Source of the DNA: Hathewaya limosa
Lineage (GTDB): Bacteria > Bacillota > Clostridia > Clostridiales > Clostridiaceae
Direction: 5' to 3'
DNA length: 64,000 bases
NCBI RefSeq assembly: GCF_030815255.1
Contig: NZ_JAUSWN010000002.1
Span: 1-64,000 of the forward strand
The notes beneath the pieces were generated by a model, which worked only from the letters and a program-made list of their open reading frames with translations, was not told where the DNA came from and made no database searches. The position numbers and the translations under genes are program-made. The stretch's first letter is position 1, and each line of letters begins with the position of its first letter. Of this stretch, positions 28,001 to 36,779 are shown piece by piece.

Positions 28001-28584
28001 TCTATTCTATAAGGCATATTTGCAATAGGAGGATATATATCTATAATTCCTCCTCTTATGGAAAATTGTCCTTTTTGTTCCACCGTAAGTGTTCTTTCAT
28101 ATCCGCTCTGAACTAATCTCTCGCTTAATTTTTTTGTATCTACTGTATCTCCCACAGATAATTTAAAAATATTTTCTTTAAACATTTCTAAAGGAGTATA
28201 AACAGCCACTAATGCATCCACAGTAGTAATTACTATCTTTTTTTCTTCTCGTAACATTTCTCTAATAACTTTTAATCGTTCCCATCTCAAGTCGCCAGAA
28301 ATGGCATCTATGTTATAAAACACTAGTTCCCTAGTAGGCAAATAATATACATTTGGAAGAAAAAAGTTTAAATCCTCATATAAATTTCTTGCTTCAATAT
28401 CATTATGAGTTACAATTAAAATAGACTTATTAACTGTGTTGTATATAGCATTTGTTAAATAAGCTTTTGACGATTCAGATATACCATAAACCCCTATTGG
28501 ATAACTTTTTTCTGTCATATTTTTTTTAATTTCAGAAAATCGTTCATTTTCCAATAAGGGCTTCATTAATCCTTTAAGCCTCAT
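25072..28584 (-). CDS. mfd: Transcription-repair coupling factor Mfd
   Basis: ATP-driven translocase that removes stalled RNA polymerase and recruits UvrA. The 1170 residues are normal. In order: a UvrB-like N-terminal region, the RNA-polymerase-interaction domain (LKLGDYVVHVNHGIGVYKG), and a superfamily 2 motor with Walker A GDVGYGKTEVA (around 650), DEEQ box (IVDEEQRFGV) and motif VI (QLRGRVGRSNR). A C-terminal TRCF domain with the GAGNMMG segment follows. AGAGGTG lies before the ATG. It lies 43 bases downstream of pth, so pth-mfd-prsA are likely one transcript. Confidence 0.97.
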   Translation of the reverse strand: MRLKGLMKPLLENERFSEIKKNMTEKSYPIGVYGISESSKAYLTNAIYNTVNKSILIVTHNDIEARNLYEDLNFFLPNVYYLPTRELVFYNIDAISGDLRWERLKVIREMLREEKKIVITTVDALVAVYTPLEMFKENIFKLSVGDTVDTKKLSERLVQSGYERTLTVEQKGQFSIRGGIIDIYPPIANMPYRIELFDDEIDSIRNFSAQTQRSIDKCFTIEVFPAKEIILYKENLENGYNNIKTQLETTVEKFNKNNKYEEAEKILSIINTNLEALKEKWTFETIDSYIPYFYEKTSTFFEYFKDVFIVMDDPQRCSGKLDSIYMEFNENFDNFLNRGNLLPKQGELIISKEILKEYIISRELLTISGITKTLKEFKPESIVSFSEITLNEYHGQLDLLIEGIKEKKKLGYKILLLSGTKSRGERLIQTLRDKGVESVYKDIVDEIAYGEVVVTYGSQLRSYEYPELKLCVISDKGVFGESKRKAKHKTNQKGVAKIKSFTELKLGDYVVHVNHGIGVYKGIKQLEVGGHKKDYLQVSYGGNDLLYVPVDQLDLVQKYIGSEGKTPKISKLSSAEWSKTKRKVKKSIEDIAEDLVKLYAARSILKGHQYTKDTVWQKQFEDEFPFQETPDQLTAIEEIKGDMESKKTMDRLLCGDVGYGKTEVALRAAFKAVMDGKQVAVLVPTTILAKQHYNNFIKRFSSFPVNIDMVCRFRTAAEQRKSLQALKEGNLDVIIGTHRLLQKDVVFKDLGLLIVDEEQRFGVKHKEKIKDLKKSVDVLTLSATPIPRTLHMSLTGVRDISVIETPPEERYPIQTYVVEFNEQLIRDAIMREIARNGQVFFVYNRVETIRDMSVYLSNLIPEARIAIAHGQMTERELENVMIDFMERKYDILLCTTIIETGIDIQNANTMIIYDSDKMGLSQLYQLRGRVGRSNRIAYAYFTYMKDKVLTEVAEKRLKAIKEFTELGSGFKIAMRDLEIRGAGNMMGSSQHGHMSSVGYDLYCRMLEETIAKIRGDIEEEAFETTIEIKIDAYIPSGYIKDETQKIEVYKKIASISSDEELVEIEDEIEDRFSDIPPSVRNLINIAYLKSIANELGIVEIKEVKEKLDIKFINKEKLSRELIKKILSDYRGELAVKLGDEPVLYYNLKNIKKENLLERLIELFKEFLTIV

Positions 28585-28627
28585 TATATAACACCTCTTA
28601 TTTTAAACTTATAACATATTAACGCTC

Positions 28628-29197
28628 TTATTCATCAACAGAAAATCCATTAAATTTATTCATGGTTTCCGTTACTCCTGACTTAACTATCATCTCTACA
28701 ATTTGAGGGCATATTTTTAAAACTTCTTCTACCTTTGCTCGCTCCTCTTTTCCAAACTTACCCAAAACATGCGCAACTAAATCATTTTTAGGTTGACCAA
28801 CTCCTATTTTTATCCTTGGGAAATCTTGTGTACCTAATTTCTTTATTATATCCTTGATTCCATTATGTCCTCCTGCACTTCCTTTAGCCCTAACTCTAAC
28901 TTTTCCTTCATTTAAGCTAATATCATCATATAACACTATAACTTTCTCTGTAGGAATATCATAATAATCAACCACTGCTTGCACACTATCTCCACTCAAA
29001 TTCATATATGTAGAAGGTTTTAATAATATAATTTTTTCACATCCTATCCTTATTTCTCCATAGGTTCCTTTAAATTTTACCCTATCAATATTAATTTTAT
29101 ACTCTTCCGCTAACACATCTATTGCATCAAATCCGGCATTGTGTCTTGTATTTTTATATTCGTCACCTATATTGCCTAATCCTACTACTAAATACAT
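28628..29197 (-). CDS. pth: Peptidyl-tRNA hydrolase
   Basis: Recycles peptidyl-tRNA released from ribosomes. The 189 residues have the GLGNIGDEYKNTRHNAGFDAID motif with catalytic His19, and the later NLSG and GSAGGHNGIKDIIKKLGTQDFPRIKIGVG segment. The ribosome site is AGGAGG. It is the first gene of the pth-mfd-prsA run and the counterpart of B. subtilis spoVC, which likewise precedes mfd. Confidence 0.97.
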   Translation of the reverse strand: MYLVVGLGNIGDEYKNTRHNAGFDAIDVLAEEYKINIDRVKFKGTYGEIRIGCEKIILLKPSTYMNLSGDSVQAVVDYYDIPTEKVIVLYDDISLNEGKVRVRAKGSAGGHNGIKDIIKKLGTQDFPRIKIGVGQPKNDLVAHVLGKFGKEERAKVEEVLKICPQIVEMIVKSGVTETMNKFNGFSVDE

Positions 29198-29270
29198 AAT
29201 TTCCTCCTATTTCAAACCATTATTCACTACAGTACCTATATTAAGGTTTTAATCCATCTTAATATCAAAA

Positions 29271-29303
29271 ATAATTAGCATGCAATTATTGCATGCTAAT
29301 TAT
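29271..29303 (-). terminator. Terminator after the HtrA-like gene
   Basis: A 16-bp perfect stem (29271-29286 with 29288-29303, core TTAGCATGCAA) with T5 on the minus-strand exit. Confidence 0.8.
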
Positions 29304-29330
29304 TAATTTTAAATTATTTTTATAATTACT

Positions 29331-30497
29331 TCAACTACCTACACTTATATCACTGTAAATAATCTCTCCATTTCTCCATATCCTTAAAACTAACTTACTA
29401 TCTTTCTTATTATAAATACTAATAAGTTCCCCTAAATCATCCATATTTCTTACTGTAATATTATTTACACCAGTTATAATATCTGTAGGTCTAATATTTT
29501 CTTTTTCACTTATACTATGTTGTAAAACCTTTCGGATATATACTCCTTCTACACCTTCATAACCAGTCGGTATAGCATTTTTACCAACAATACCTAAAGA
29601 CTTTATTGCATTAAACTTCGAATTCAATATATTATTCACAACTTCTTCAATTTCATAAGGGTGCAACGCATTATAACTACAATCCTTTAATGCACTATTA
29701 TCCTGTCCTTGAAAATTTATACCTAATACTTTTCCATCTTCATCGCAGATAATTGTTCCACCTTTGAGGTTCTTATTATTAGATATACCTGTCTGAATAA
29801 AATTAACTAAAAATTTTTTATTACCTTTAATATTTAAATTGCTAAATAATCTTTTTTCTATAGATACCATATTTCCTAAAAAGTTTCCCTTATGCTGTTC
29901 ATCACCTTCTAAAATTATAATGTTCCCAGCTAGAGTACACTTCTCAATATTTCTAAAACTTATAGTCTTCAAATTCTCCTTATTTATCTTAATAACAGCT
30001 ATTCCAGTTAGACTATCTTCCCCAATAAATTCTCCTTTAATTCGTTGTCCATTACTTAAACTAACCAAGATATTATTTTTATCTGGAAGATCATTGGCCC
30101 TTGTAATTATATATCCGTTTGATTTTAAAATTAACCCCAATTCCTTCACATTTTTACTTTCTATAATAACAGACTTATCTAACATAGAATTAAAAAATTT
30201 ATCATAGTTAGAGTTATACTTACTTACCATACTAGCATCAGGTGAAAATTTATATTTCATTGATTTTTGTCCTAAGCTTTCACTTCTTATTTCTCTAATG
30301 TTAGTATTATAATCTACGTGAGTTTTAAAATACGATATAATTAAAATACTTGAAGAAACGGTAAGAGTAATAATAATTGTAACATTACTAAAATATTTTA
30401 TACATTTATTAGTGTTACTTTTTCTAAATTCTATATTTTGCTTTCTCACTTCTTTTATTTTAGCTTTTTTTAGATTTAAGCCTGTTTTTAACCGCAT
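29331..30497 (-). CDS. HtrA-like PDZ membrane protein lacking all catalytic residues
   Basis: 388 residues. A basic cytoplasmic N terminus leads to one membrane segment (about 36-57), then an extracytoplasmic trypsin-like domain (about 107-290) and a C-terminal PDZ domain (about 300-385, GVEGVYIRKVLQHSISEKENIRPTDII). The framework matches DegP/HtrA (GYIIT, IAVIKI, DGKVLGIN), but the triad positions are changed: His to Asn135 in GYIITRAND, Asp to Gly165 in SLTGIAV, Ser to Lys245 in NLKGGT. I infer a pseudoprotease that binds peptides. It lies 36 bases downstream of a sensor kinase gene and is probably its partner. The ribosome site is weak (AGTGG). Confidence 0.8.
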   Translation of the reverse strand: MRLKTGLNLKKAKIKEVRKQNIEFRKSNTNKCIKYFSNVTIIITLTVSSSILIISYFKTHVDYNTNIREIRSESLGQKSMKYKFSPDASMVSKYNSNYDKFFNSMLDKSVIIESKNVKELGLILKSNGYIITRANDLPDKNNILVSLSNGQRIKGEFIGEDSLTGIAVIKINKENLKTISFRNIEKCTLAGNIIILEGDEQHKGNFLGNMVSIEKRLFSNLNIKGNKKFLVNFIQTGISNNKNLKGGTIICDEDGKVLGINFQGQDNSALKDCSYNALHPYEIEEVVNNILNSKFNAIKSLGIVGKNAIPTGYEGVEGVYIRKVLQHSISEKENIRPTDIITGVNNITVRNMDDLGELISIYNKKDSKLVLRIWRNGEIIYSDISVGS

Positions 30498-30533
30498 TCT
30501 ACCACTTCCTGTTTAGATTATGTATTAACAAAT

Positions 30534-31949
30534 TTATTTAGATTTATCTAATGTGAATGTAAAACAAACTCCCTTATCTTCGTTTTCCACCCATATCTCT
30601 TGATCCAATTGTGATAATATTTCTCTAACTATAGAAAGCCCTAGACCTGTGCTCATTTTAGATGTTCTTGATTTATCTCTCTTATAAAATCTTTCCCATA
30701 ATTTTTTTAGTTCTTCATCAGGTATGGGCTTAGAATCATTATACACAGAAATAATAGCTTGTTTAGATTTAGACTTAGCATTTATCTTAATTTCAGCATC
30801 TTGTTCAGAATATTTTATAGCATTATCAAGTAAGTTAGTTAGTACCTGTATAATTCTATCTTTATCTGCTCGTACCATTAATTTATCACTATCAAAATAT
30901 ACATCTACAGTTAAGTTTTTTTCTTTTATTCTTGTTTCAAACTTTAGTACAGTTATTCTGATAATCTCATTTATATCAATATCTTCTATTATAAGTTTAA
31001 ACTTACCATCTTGTAATGCTGATATATCTAAGAGTTCATTAACCAACCTAGTTAATCTTTGAATTTCCTCATGAGCTAATTTTAAATAATAGGTTTCTTT
31101 TTCTTTTGGAATAACACCATCTATTATTCCTCCTATAAATCCTTTAATTGAAGTAATAGGGGATCTTATTTCATGAGACACATTAGAAATAAATTGTCTT
31201 CTATTGTCTTCTATTTTCTCCAAAAAATCTGCCATATAATTAAATGAACTAGCAAGTTCTCCTATCTCATCGTTAGTTCTTATTGTTACTCTTTTATCTA
31301 CTTCTCCCTTAGAGATTTTTCTAGCAACATCATTTATTTCTCCCAAAGGAGTTAAAATAATTCTTTGTGAAAATGCATATATTACAAAACAAGATATAAT
31401 AATGGCAAAAACTGCGGATATCCATATTATCTCATAAAATCTATTTAAAGGATCAGTAATTTGATTCATAGGAGTATTCATAACTATGGCTCCTAAAAAT
31501 TTTCTATCATGAGTAATTACTGGAATTTCAATACTATGAACTAAGGTTTCATACACCTCTCCATAGCTACTTTTTTTATCTAAAATTTTATTATGTTTCA
31601 AATCTTTTACATCATTTATAAATAACTGAGTTCCTATTAATTTTTTATGAGAATATTCCGAAACAGAATATATATACCCCCAACTATCAACAAGCCAAAT
31701 ATCTGCATTTAAATAGTTTCCTACAAAGTGTAAAGTTTCCTCTACGGCTTCTGGAGTTATATCATTTCTTATATACCTTACAGCTAGCTGACTTAGTATA
31801 GGTGCTTGGCTTTCTAATTGTTTCGTTCTTTGTTCAAAATAATAATTTTCAAACCAAAATGATAGAAACGCAGCTAAAATCACAAAACTTAATGAAATTA
31901 TTAATGTATAAGTAGCTAACATCTTAGTGAAAAGACCCTTTTTTCTCAT
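30534..31949 (-). CDS. Membrane sensor histidine kinase, HAMP type
   Basis: 471 residues. Two membrane segments (about 11-31 and 173-194) flank a roughly 140-residue extracytoplasmic sensor domain. HAMP follows (195-245), then a HisKA domain with phosphoacceptor His259 in SNVSHEIRSP, and an HATPase domain (N box LTNLLDNAIKYS, G boxes near STGLGLSIV). It starts one base from the end of the response regulator gene, with GAGGTG before the ATG, so the pair is coupled. The signal is unknown. The downstream pseudo-HtrA gene suggests envelope stress or misfolded protein, but that is inference. Confidence 0.92.
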   Translation of the reverse strand: MRKKGLFTKMLATYTLIISLSFVILAAFLSFWFENYYFEQRTKQLESQAPILSQLAVRYIRNDITPEAVEETLHFVGNYLNADIWLVDSWGYIYSVSEYSHKKLIGTQLFINDVKDLKHNKILDKKSSYGEVYETLVHSIEIPVITHDRKFLGAIVMNTPMNQITDPLNRFYEIIWISAVFAIIISCFVIYAFSQRIILTPLGEINDVARKISKGEVDKRVTIRTNDEIGELASSFNYMADFLEKIEDNRRQFISNVSHEIRSPITSIKGFIGGIIDGVIPKEKETYYLKLAHEEIQRLTRLVNELLDISALQDGKFKLIIEDIDINEIIRITVLKFETRIKEKNLTVDVYFDSDKLMVRADKDRIIQVLTNLLDNAIKYSEQDAEIKINAKSKSKQAIISVYNDSKPIPDEELKKLWERFYKRDKSRTSKMSTGLGLSIVREILSQLDQEIWVENEDKGVCFTFTLDKSK

Positions 31950-32636
31950 CTATTTCACCTCAAACTTATATCCAACACCCCAAACAGTTTCAATTTGCCA
32001 ACTTCCCGCTCCTTGAAGTTTTTCTCTTAATCTTTTTATATGAACATCGACAGTTCTTGAATCCCCTGGATAATCATACCCCCAAACTTCACATAAAAGT
32101 TGTTCTCTTGTAAATACTTTATTTTTATTTAGGGCTAAGAAATATAAAAGTTCAAACTCCTTAGGCGGCATCTTAAGTTCTGTACCTTTATATATAACAT
32201 TATAAGAATTTATATCTATAACTAAATCTTCAAAAGATAATACTTCTTTATTTACACCTTCAACATTATATCTTCTTAAAACAGCTTTAATTCTAGCTAT
32301 AAGTTCTTTAGGTTCAAATGGCTTAACCATATAATCATCAGCACCTAATTCTAAACCTAATACCTTATCAAAGGTTTCTCCTTTAGCTGTTAAAAGTATT
32401 ACTGGTGTCTCACTATCTTTTCTTATAGTTTTTAAAACGTCTATACCATCAACATATGGTAACATTATATCTAATACCATTAAATCTGGCTTATATGAAC
32501 CAAACTTCTCTATAGCATCCTTTCCATTATGAACTACAGCAGTTTCATATCCTGAATTTTCTAAATACATTTTTATAACTTCGCATATATTTTCATCATC
32601 ATCTACAATTAAAATTCTTGCTATTGCTCCTTCCAC
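31950..32636 (-). CDS. OmpR/PhoB-family response regulator
   Basis: 228 residues: a receiver domain with acidic pocket VDDDE, phosphoacceptor Asp56 in LMVLDIMLP and Lys in GADDYMVKPF, then a winged-helix DNA-binding domain (PPKEFELLYFLALNKNKVFTREQLL and DSRTVDVHIKRLREKL). It has a GTG start with GGGAGGG seven bases upstream. It is first in a regulator-kinase-pseudoHtrA operon inserted between prs and pth relative to B. subtilis. Confidence 0.93.
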   Translation of the reverse strand: MEGAIARILIVDDDENICEVIKMYLENSGYETAVVHNGKDAIEKFGSYKPDLMVLDIMLPYVDGIDVLKTIRKDSETPVILLTAKGETFDKVLGLELGADDYMVKPFEPKELIARIKAVLRRYNVEGVNKEVLSFEDLVIDINSYNVIYKGTELKMPPKEFELLYFLALNKNKVFTREQLLCEVWGYDYPGDSRTVDVHIKRLREKLQGAGSWQIETVWGVGYKFEVK

Positions 32637-32777
32637 ATTAATACCCTCCCTTTATATTTATATTTATAATTTATCATATTTAAGTTTTTATTTTTTCAGT
32701 TTTACTTAAATGTTACAAAATATTTACCATGTACAATAATATTTTTTCCTAATTAATTGATTATATGTAAAAATAAA

Positions 32778-32806
32778 AACATGTTATAGTTATACTACAA
32801 CATGTT
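32778..32806 (-). terminator. Terminator after prs
   Basis: AACATGTT-TAGT (32778-32790) pairs with ACTA-AACATGTT (32794-32806), with one G-U on the minus-strand RNA and a T-rich exit. Confidence 0.75.
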
Positions 32807-32823
32807 CTTATTTAAAATGAAAA

Positions 32824-33783
32824 TTAATCTTCAAATAATGTACTTATAGAAACATCATCATGAATTCTACCTATAGCATCCGCAAATATTGGTGCTACTG
32901 GTAATATCTTAAACTTAGAAATTCTTTTTTCTTCTGGTAAATCAATTGTATGTAACATAACAACTTCTTTTATAACTGAATTTTCAAGTCTTTCTATAGC
33001 TGGTCCTGATAATACGCCATGACTACAGCAAGCATATACATCTTTTGCACCCATTTTTTTAAGTGCAGCTGCACCGTTTGTTATTGTACCTGCAGTATCT
33101 ATCATATCATCTATCATAATACATACTTTGTCTTTAACTTCCCCAATTATATTCATAACTTCTGATACATTAGCCTTTGGTCTTCGCTTATCAATGATCG
33201 CTATTGGTGCGTGTAACTTGTCAGCAAATTTTCTTGATCTTGCAACACTACCTAAGTCTGGTGAAACTACAACTACATCATCTCTATCTTTAAAACCATT
33301 TTCTATGAAATAATTTGCAAGAATTGGGCATCCCATTAAATTATCTACTGGTATATTAAAGTATCCTTGAATTTGTGCTGCATGTAAATCCATAGTCAAT
33401 ACTCTATCAATACCTGATGCTGTTAAAATATCTGCAACTAATTTAGCTGTAATTGGATCTCTTGATTTTGCCTTTCTGTCTTGTCTAGCGTAACCATAGT
33501 ATGGTATTACTGCTGTTATCCTACCAGCAGATGCTCTTTTTAATGCGTCAACCATTATTAATAGCTCCATTAAATTATCATTTACTGGAGCATTTGTTGA
33601 TTGAATAACAAATACGTCAGTACCTCTAACAGTCTCGTTAATGTTTACTGAAATTTCCCCATCACTGAAAGTAGTTACTCCTGAATGTCCTAAAGATATT
33701 CCAAGTCTATCAGCAATATCTTGTGCTAATCTTTTGTTTGCGTTTCCTGTGAAGATTTTAATATTTTTCCCATTAAACTGCAT
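32824..33783 (-). CDS. prs: Ribose-phosphate pyrophosphokinase
   Basis: Makes PRPP for nucleotide, His and Trp synthesis and for salvage (see hpt). The 319 residues show the flexible ATP loop YARQDRKAKSRDPI, DLHAAQIQGYF with VVSPDLGSVARS, and the PRPP loop VCIMIDDMIDTAGTI. AGGAGG lies before the ATG. It lies 19 bases downstream of glmU and forms an operon with it, as in Bacillus. Confidence 0.97.
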   Translation of the reverse strand: MQFNGKNIKIFTGNANKRLAQDIADRLGISLGHSGVTTFSDGEISVNINETVRGTDVFVIQSTNAPVNDNLMELLIMVDALKRASAGRITAVIPYYGYARQDRKAKSRDPITAKLVADILTASGIDRVLTMDLHAAQIQGYFNIPVDNLMGCPILANYFIENGFKDRDDVVVVSPDLGSVARSRKFADKLHAPIAIIDKRRPKANVSEVMNIIGEVKDKVCIMIDDMIDTAGTITNGAAALKKMGAKDVYACCSHGVLSGPAIERLENSVIKEVVMLHTIDLPEEKRISKFKILPVAPIFADAIGRIHDDVSISTLFED

Positions 33784-33802
33784 TATGTAGACCTCCTAAA
33801 AA

Positions 33803-35173
33803 TTATTTCTTTAGCCCCTTTTTTTCTACCCAATCAGCTATGTTAGTTTGTCTTGACCTTGCAACTGCTAATGCTCCTTCTGGAACTTTCTTAGTAATTG
33901 TAGATCCCGCTGCTATATATGAGTTTTCTTTAAGCTCAACAGGTGATACTAAATTAGCATTACATCCAACAAATACGTGGTTTCCTATAATTGTCTTATG
34001 TTTTTCTTTTCCGTCATAATTTACTACTACTGTTCCGCAACCAAAATTGCAACCAGAACCCACTTCGGCATCTCCTATATATGTTAAATGTGATACCTTA
34101 GTATTATCTCCTATTGTGGACTTTTTGATCTCAACAAAATCACCAATTCTGGCATTTTTACCAATGTTACTATCAGGTCTAATATATGCAAAAGGTCCAA
34201 CCGTAGTATTTTGGCCAATATGACTTTCTAATATTACAGAATTTTGAATAGTAACCCCTGCTTCAACAACACTATCTTTAATTCTTGAGTTAGGATATAA
34301 CATACATCCTTCCTTTATAATAGTTTTTCCCTCTAGTACATTGCCAGGATATATAATTGTATCTGATCCAATTTCTACATCTGTTTCAATATAAGTAGTA
34401 CTTGGATCAATTATTGTTACCCCATTTTCCATATGTTTTTTATTAATTCTTTTTCTTAAAATTGCTTCTGCCATACTTAATTCCACTCTGGAATTAACAG
34501 CAGTTGTTTCTTCTACTGGAACTTCAAAAGCTCCTATTTTAAATTTTTTATTTTTAAATATTTCAATTATATCTGTTAAATAATATTCATTTTGTGCATT
34601 ATTATTAGATAATTTATTTAAATTATCTAATAAAGCCTCTATATCAAAACAATACATTCCTGAATTAACTTCTTTAACTTTAGCTTCTTCTTTTGTGCAA
34701 TCTTTAAATTCAACTATCTTTTCCACTTCAGATTTTTCGTTTCTTATTATTCTTCCATATTTAGATGGATTTTCTAGTACTGAAGTTATTATGGTAGCTT
34801 TATATTCTCCATCTTCATGGAATTTAAATAATTTTTCTACCATTTCTTCGGTAATTAATAAACCATCACCTACAAATATTGCAACAGTTCCTTTTTTACC
34901 CTTTAAAAATTCATTACAACACATTACTGCATGCCCAGTACCTAACTGTTCTTCTTGAAGTGAATAAGTAACGTTTCTGCTTTTTGTACTTTCCTTAACT
35001 TGTTCTGCACCATAACCTATAACTAAGTTTATGTTTTCAATTCCTGTAGACTTTATTGTATCTATAACAAGATTAATCATCTCTTTACCACAAGCTTTAT
35101 GTAATACCTTTGGTAGTTTTGATTTCATTCTTGTACCTTTACCTGCAGCTAGGATAATAGCACATTTATCCAA
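33803..35173 (-). CDS. glmU: Bifunctional UDP-GlcNAc pyrophosphorylase / glucosamine-1-phosphate acetyltransferase
   Basis: Makes UDP-GlcNAc for peptidoglycan. The N-terminal nucleotidyltransferase has LAAGKGTRMKSKLPKVLH and ends near VEETTAVNSR. The C-terminal left-handed beta-helix acetyltransferase contains the imperfect hexapeptide repeats and GDFVEIKKSTIG, HLTYIGDAEVG. I start at the TTG at 35173, giving 457 codons: GAGGTG lies just upstream and family proteins begin a few residues before LAAGKGTRM. The longer reading from 35260 would start within the promoter region and adds a non-homologous Ile-rich stretch. It forms an operon with prs. Confidence 0.93.
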   Translation of the reverse strand: MDKCAIILAAGKGTRMKSKLPKVLHKACGKEMINLVIDTIKSTGIENINLVIGYGAEQVKESTKSRNVTYSLQEEQLGTGHAVMCCNEFLKGKKGTVAIFVGDGLLITEEMVEKLFKFHEDGEYKATIITSVLENPSKYGRIIRNEKSEVEKIVEFKDCTKEEAKVKEVNSGMYCFDIEALLDNLNKLSNNNAQNEYYLTDIIEIFKNKKFKIGAFEVPVEETTAVNSRVELSMAEAILRKRINKKHMENGVTIIDPSTTYIETDVEIGSDTIIYPGNVLEGKTIIKEGCMLYPNSRIKDSVVEAGVTIQNSVILESHIGQNTTVGPFAYIRPDSNIGKNARIGDFVEIKKSTIGDNTKVSHLTYIGDAEVGSGCNFGCGTVVVNYDGKEKHKTIIGNHVFVGCNANLVSPVELKENSYIAAGSTITKKVPEGALAVARSRQTNIADWVEKKGLKK

Positions 35174-35222
35174 ATTCAACACCTCGTATATATTTATTTT
35201 CAAATATAAAATTCCCTTTATA

Positions 35223-35251
35223 ATTATATTTGAAAAGATTAAGTTTTTCAA
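35223..35251 (-). promoter_or_regulatory. Sigma-A promoter of glmU-prs
   Basis: A minus-strand TTGAAA (35246-35251), a 17-base spacer and TATAAT (35223-35228). The start site falls about 40 bases before the chosen TTG start. Confidence 0.7.
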
Positions 35252-35324
35252 CCTTATCAAGATTTTTTTCAGTAAGTTACATTTTTTTCAAAATTATCAT
35301 CTTATTTGAAAACTTACAAAAATA

Positions 35325-35349
35325 AAAAGGAGCCTAATGAACTCCTTTT
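35325..35349 (-). terminator. Terminator after spoVG
   Basis: AAAAGGAG (35325-35332) pairs with CTCCTTTT (35342-35349), with T5 on the minus-strand exit. Confidence 0.75.
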
Positions 35350-35369
35350 ATTAAAACTACAAATTTTTA

Positions 35370-35672
35370 TTATTCTCCTATTTCCTCTGATAAAGTGTTT
35401 TCATCTGCACTTATTTGGCTTTTCACTCTTTCGTATTCTGACAAAATTGCATCCTGTATCTTTTGTCTTGTATCAGTATTTATAGGATGAGTTATATCTT
35501 TAAACTCTCCATTTGGTGTTTTTCTGCTAGGCATAGCGATGAAAAGTCCATTTTTACCTTCTATAACCTTAATATCATGTACTACAAACTCTCCATCAAA
35601 TGTAACTGAAACTATTGCCTTCATCTTGCTATCAGTAGAAATCTTTCTTATTCTTACGTCTGTAATTTGCAT
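35370..35672 (-). CDS. spoVG: Septation / RNA-binding regulator SpoVG
   Basis: 100-residue conserved protein (MQITDVRIRKISTDSKMKAIVSVTFDGEFVVHDIKVI begins it, with IAMPSRKTPNGEFKDITHPI) that affects asymmetric septation and acts as a nucleic-acid-binding regulator in several Firmicutes. GGAGGTGCACCT precedes the ATG. It stands alone between hairpins and carries a full-consensus sigma-H promoter, as in B. subtilis, which ties its expression to the onset of sporulation. It lies between purR and glmU, the conserved position. Confidence 0.97.
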   Translation of the reverse strand: MQITDVRIRKISTDSKMKAIVSVTFDGEFVVHDIKVIEGKNGLFIAMPSRKTPNGEFKDITHPINTDTRQKIQDAILSEYERVKSQISADENTLSEEIGE

Positions 35673-35704
35673 AGGTGCACCTCCAAAACAGTTACTTTAT
35701 ATAA

Positions 35705-35733
35705 TAATTCTCCATGATTCACAGAATTCCTTC
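35705..35733 (-). promoter_or_regulatory. Sigma-H promoter of spoVG
   Basis: A minus-strand -35 GAAGGAATT (35725-35733), a 12-base spacer and -10 GAGAATTA (35705-35712). Every position fits the Bacillus sigma-H consensus RNAGGAWWW-N11-12-RNGAATWW. spoVG is the classic sigma-H gene in B. subtilis. Confidence 0.75.
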
Positions 35734-35806
35734 TTAATTTTTAAAAAATTCTCAATCTTTTTTAATATTGACATTTTTTTTACCAATATTAAATAAAATT
35801 TCACTT

Positions 35807-36622
35807 CTAATTTTTATTTGATGGATATATTACTGCATTTCCTTCTTCATTTATACCCTCAAATTGTAACAAGGATATATAATCTTTAACTAATTTTTCT
35901 TTTGTCTCGATATCTTCTATAAATACACCTATACCTAAAAGCTCACATTCAAACTCTTTTAATAAATTTATAATTCCTGTTGCAGTTCCCCCGCCCTTCA
36001 TAAAATCATCTATAAATATACACTTACTATGTCTATCTATAGCCTTTCTTGCAAGAGTCATAGTTTGTATTCTCTTTGATGATCCTGATACATAATTAAT
36101 ACTTACAGTAGTTCCTTCTGTAATTTTTGTGTCATGCCTAACTATAACAAGTTTAACACCTAAACACTTTGCAACTTCATATGCTAAAGGTATACCTTTA
36201 GTTTCTACTGTAATGACACAATCAACATCTAATTCATTAAACTTAGATGCTAAAATAGCCCCAGCTTTACTTATAATTCTAGGATCATATAATAAATCGG
36301 TCATATATAAAAAATTTCCTGGAATAATTCTTTCGTGATCACTTAAAAGTGAACATATTTCTGACATAAAATTTTCTTTTTCTATATTACTAGTGTCTGG
36401 TATATATTTTATACCACCTGAAGCCCCTGATATTGTTTCTATTTTTCCCATGAACAACTTAGATAAACATTCTCTTACGATAACTATATCTTCACTGATT
36501 GTAGATTTTGCAGCATTCAGCGAACTTGTAAATGTATTTAAATTTATTACCCTATTAGGGTTTTCTACCAACACTTTTGTTATTGCTCCGATTCTTTGAT
36601 TTCTTGTAAACTTCTCTGCCAT
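35807..36622 (-). CDS. purR: Pur operon regulator PurR, Bacillus type
   Basis: PRPP-responsive regulator of purine genes, unrelated to the LacI-type PurR. An N-terminal winged helix (KFTRNQRIGAITKVLVENPNRV) is fused to a PRT-like domain with PRPP loop CIFIDDFMKGGGTATG (about residue 195). I start at the ATG at 36622, because AAAGGTG lies six bases before it and directly on the earlier GTG. Divergent from murC. I saw CGAA-type half sites upstream but no convincing paired PurBox. Confidence 0.93.
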   Translation of the reverse strand: MAEKFTRNQRIGAITKVLVENPNRVINLNTFTSSLNAAKSTISEDIVIVRECLSKLFMGKIETISGASGGIKYIPDTSNIEKENFMSEICSLLSDHERIIPGNFLYMTDLLYDPRIISKAGAILASKFNELDVDCVITVETKGIPLAYEVAKCLGVKLVIVRHDTKITEGTTVSINYVSGSSKRIQTMTLARKAIDRHSKCIFIDDFMKGGGTATGIINLLKEFECELLGIGVFIEDIETKEKLVKDYISLLQFEGINEEGNAVIYPSNKN

Positions 36623-36779
36623 TAACATCACCTTTAGAAAAAAATTTTACGAATTATTATTTATTTACCTCTAAAAACATTCATGATTTTATAGTATATT
36701 TTACAACATATAAAGAATTTTAACCATAAAATAGAGAAATATTTAAATAATTTTTTTTAAAATCCATTTTTTGTGTTGA

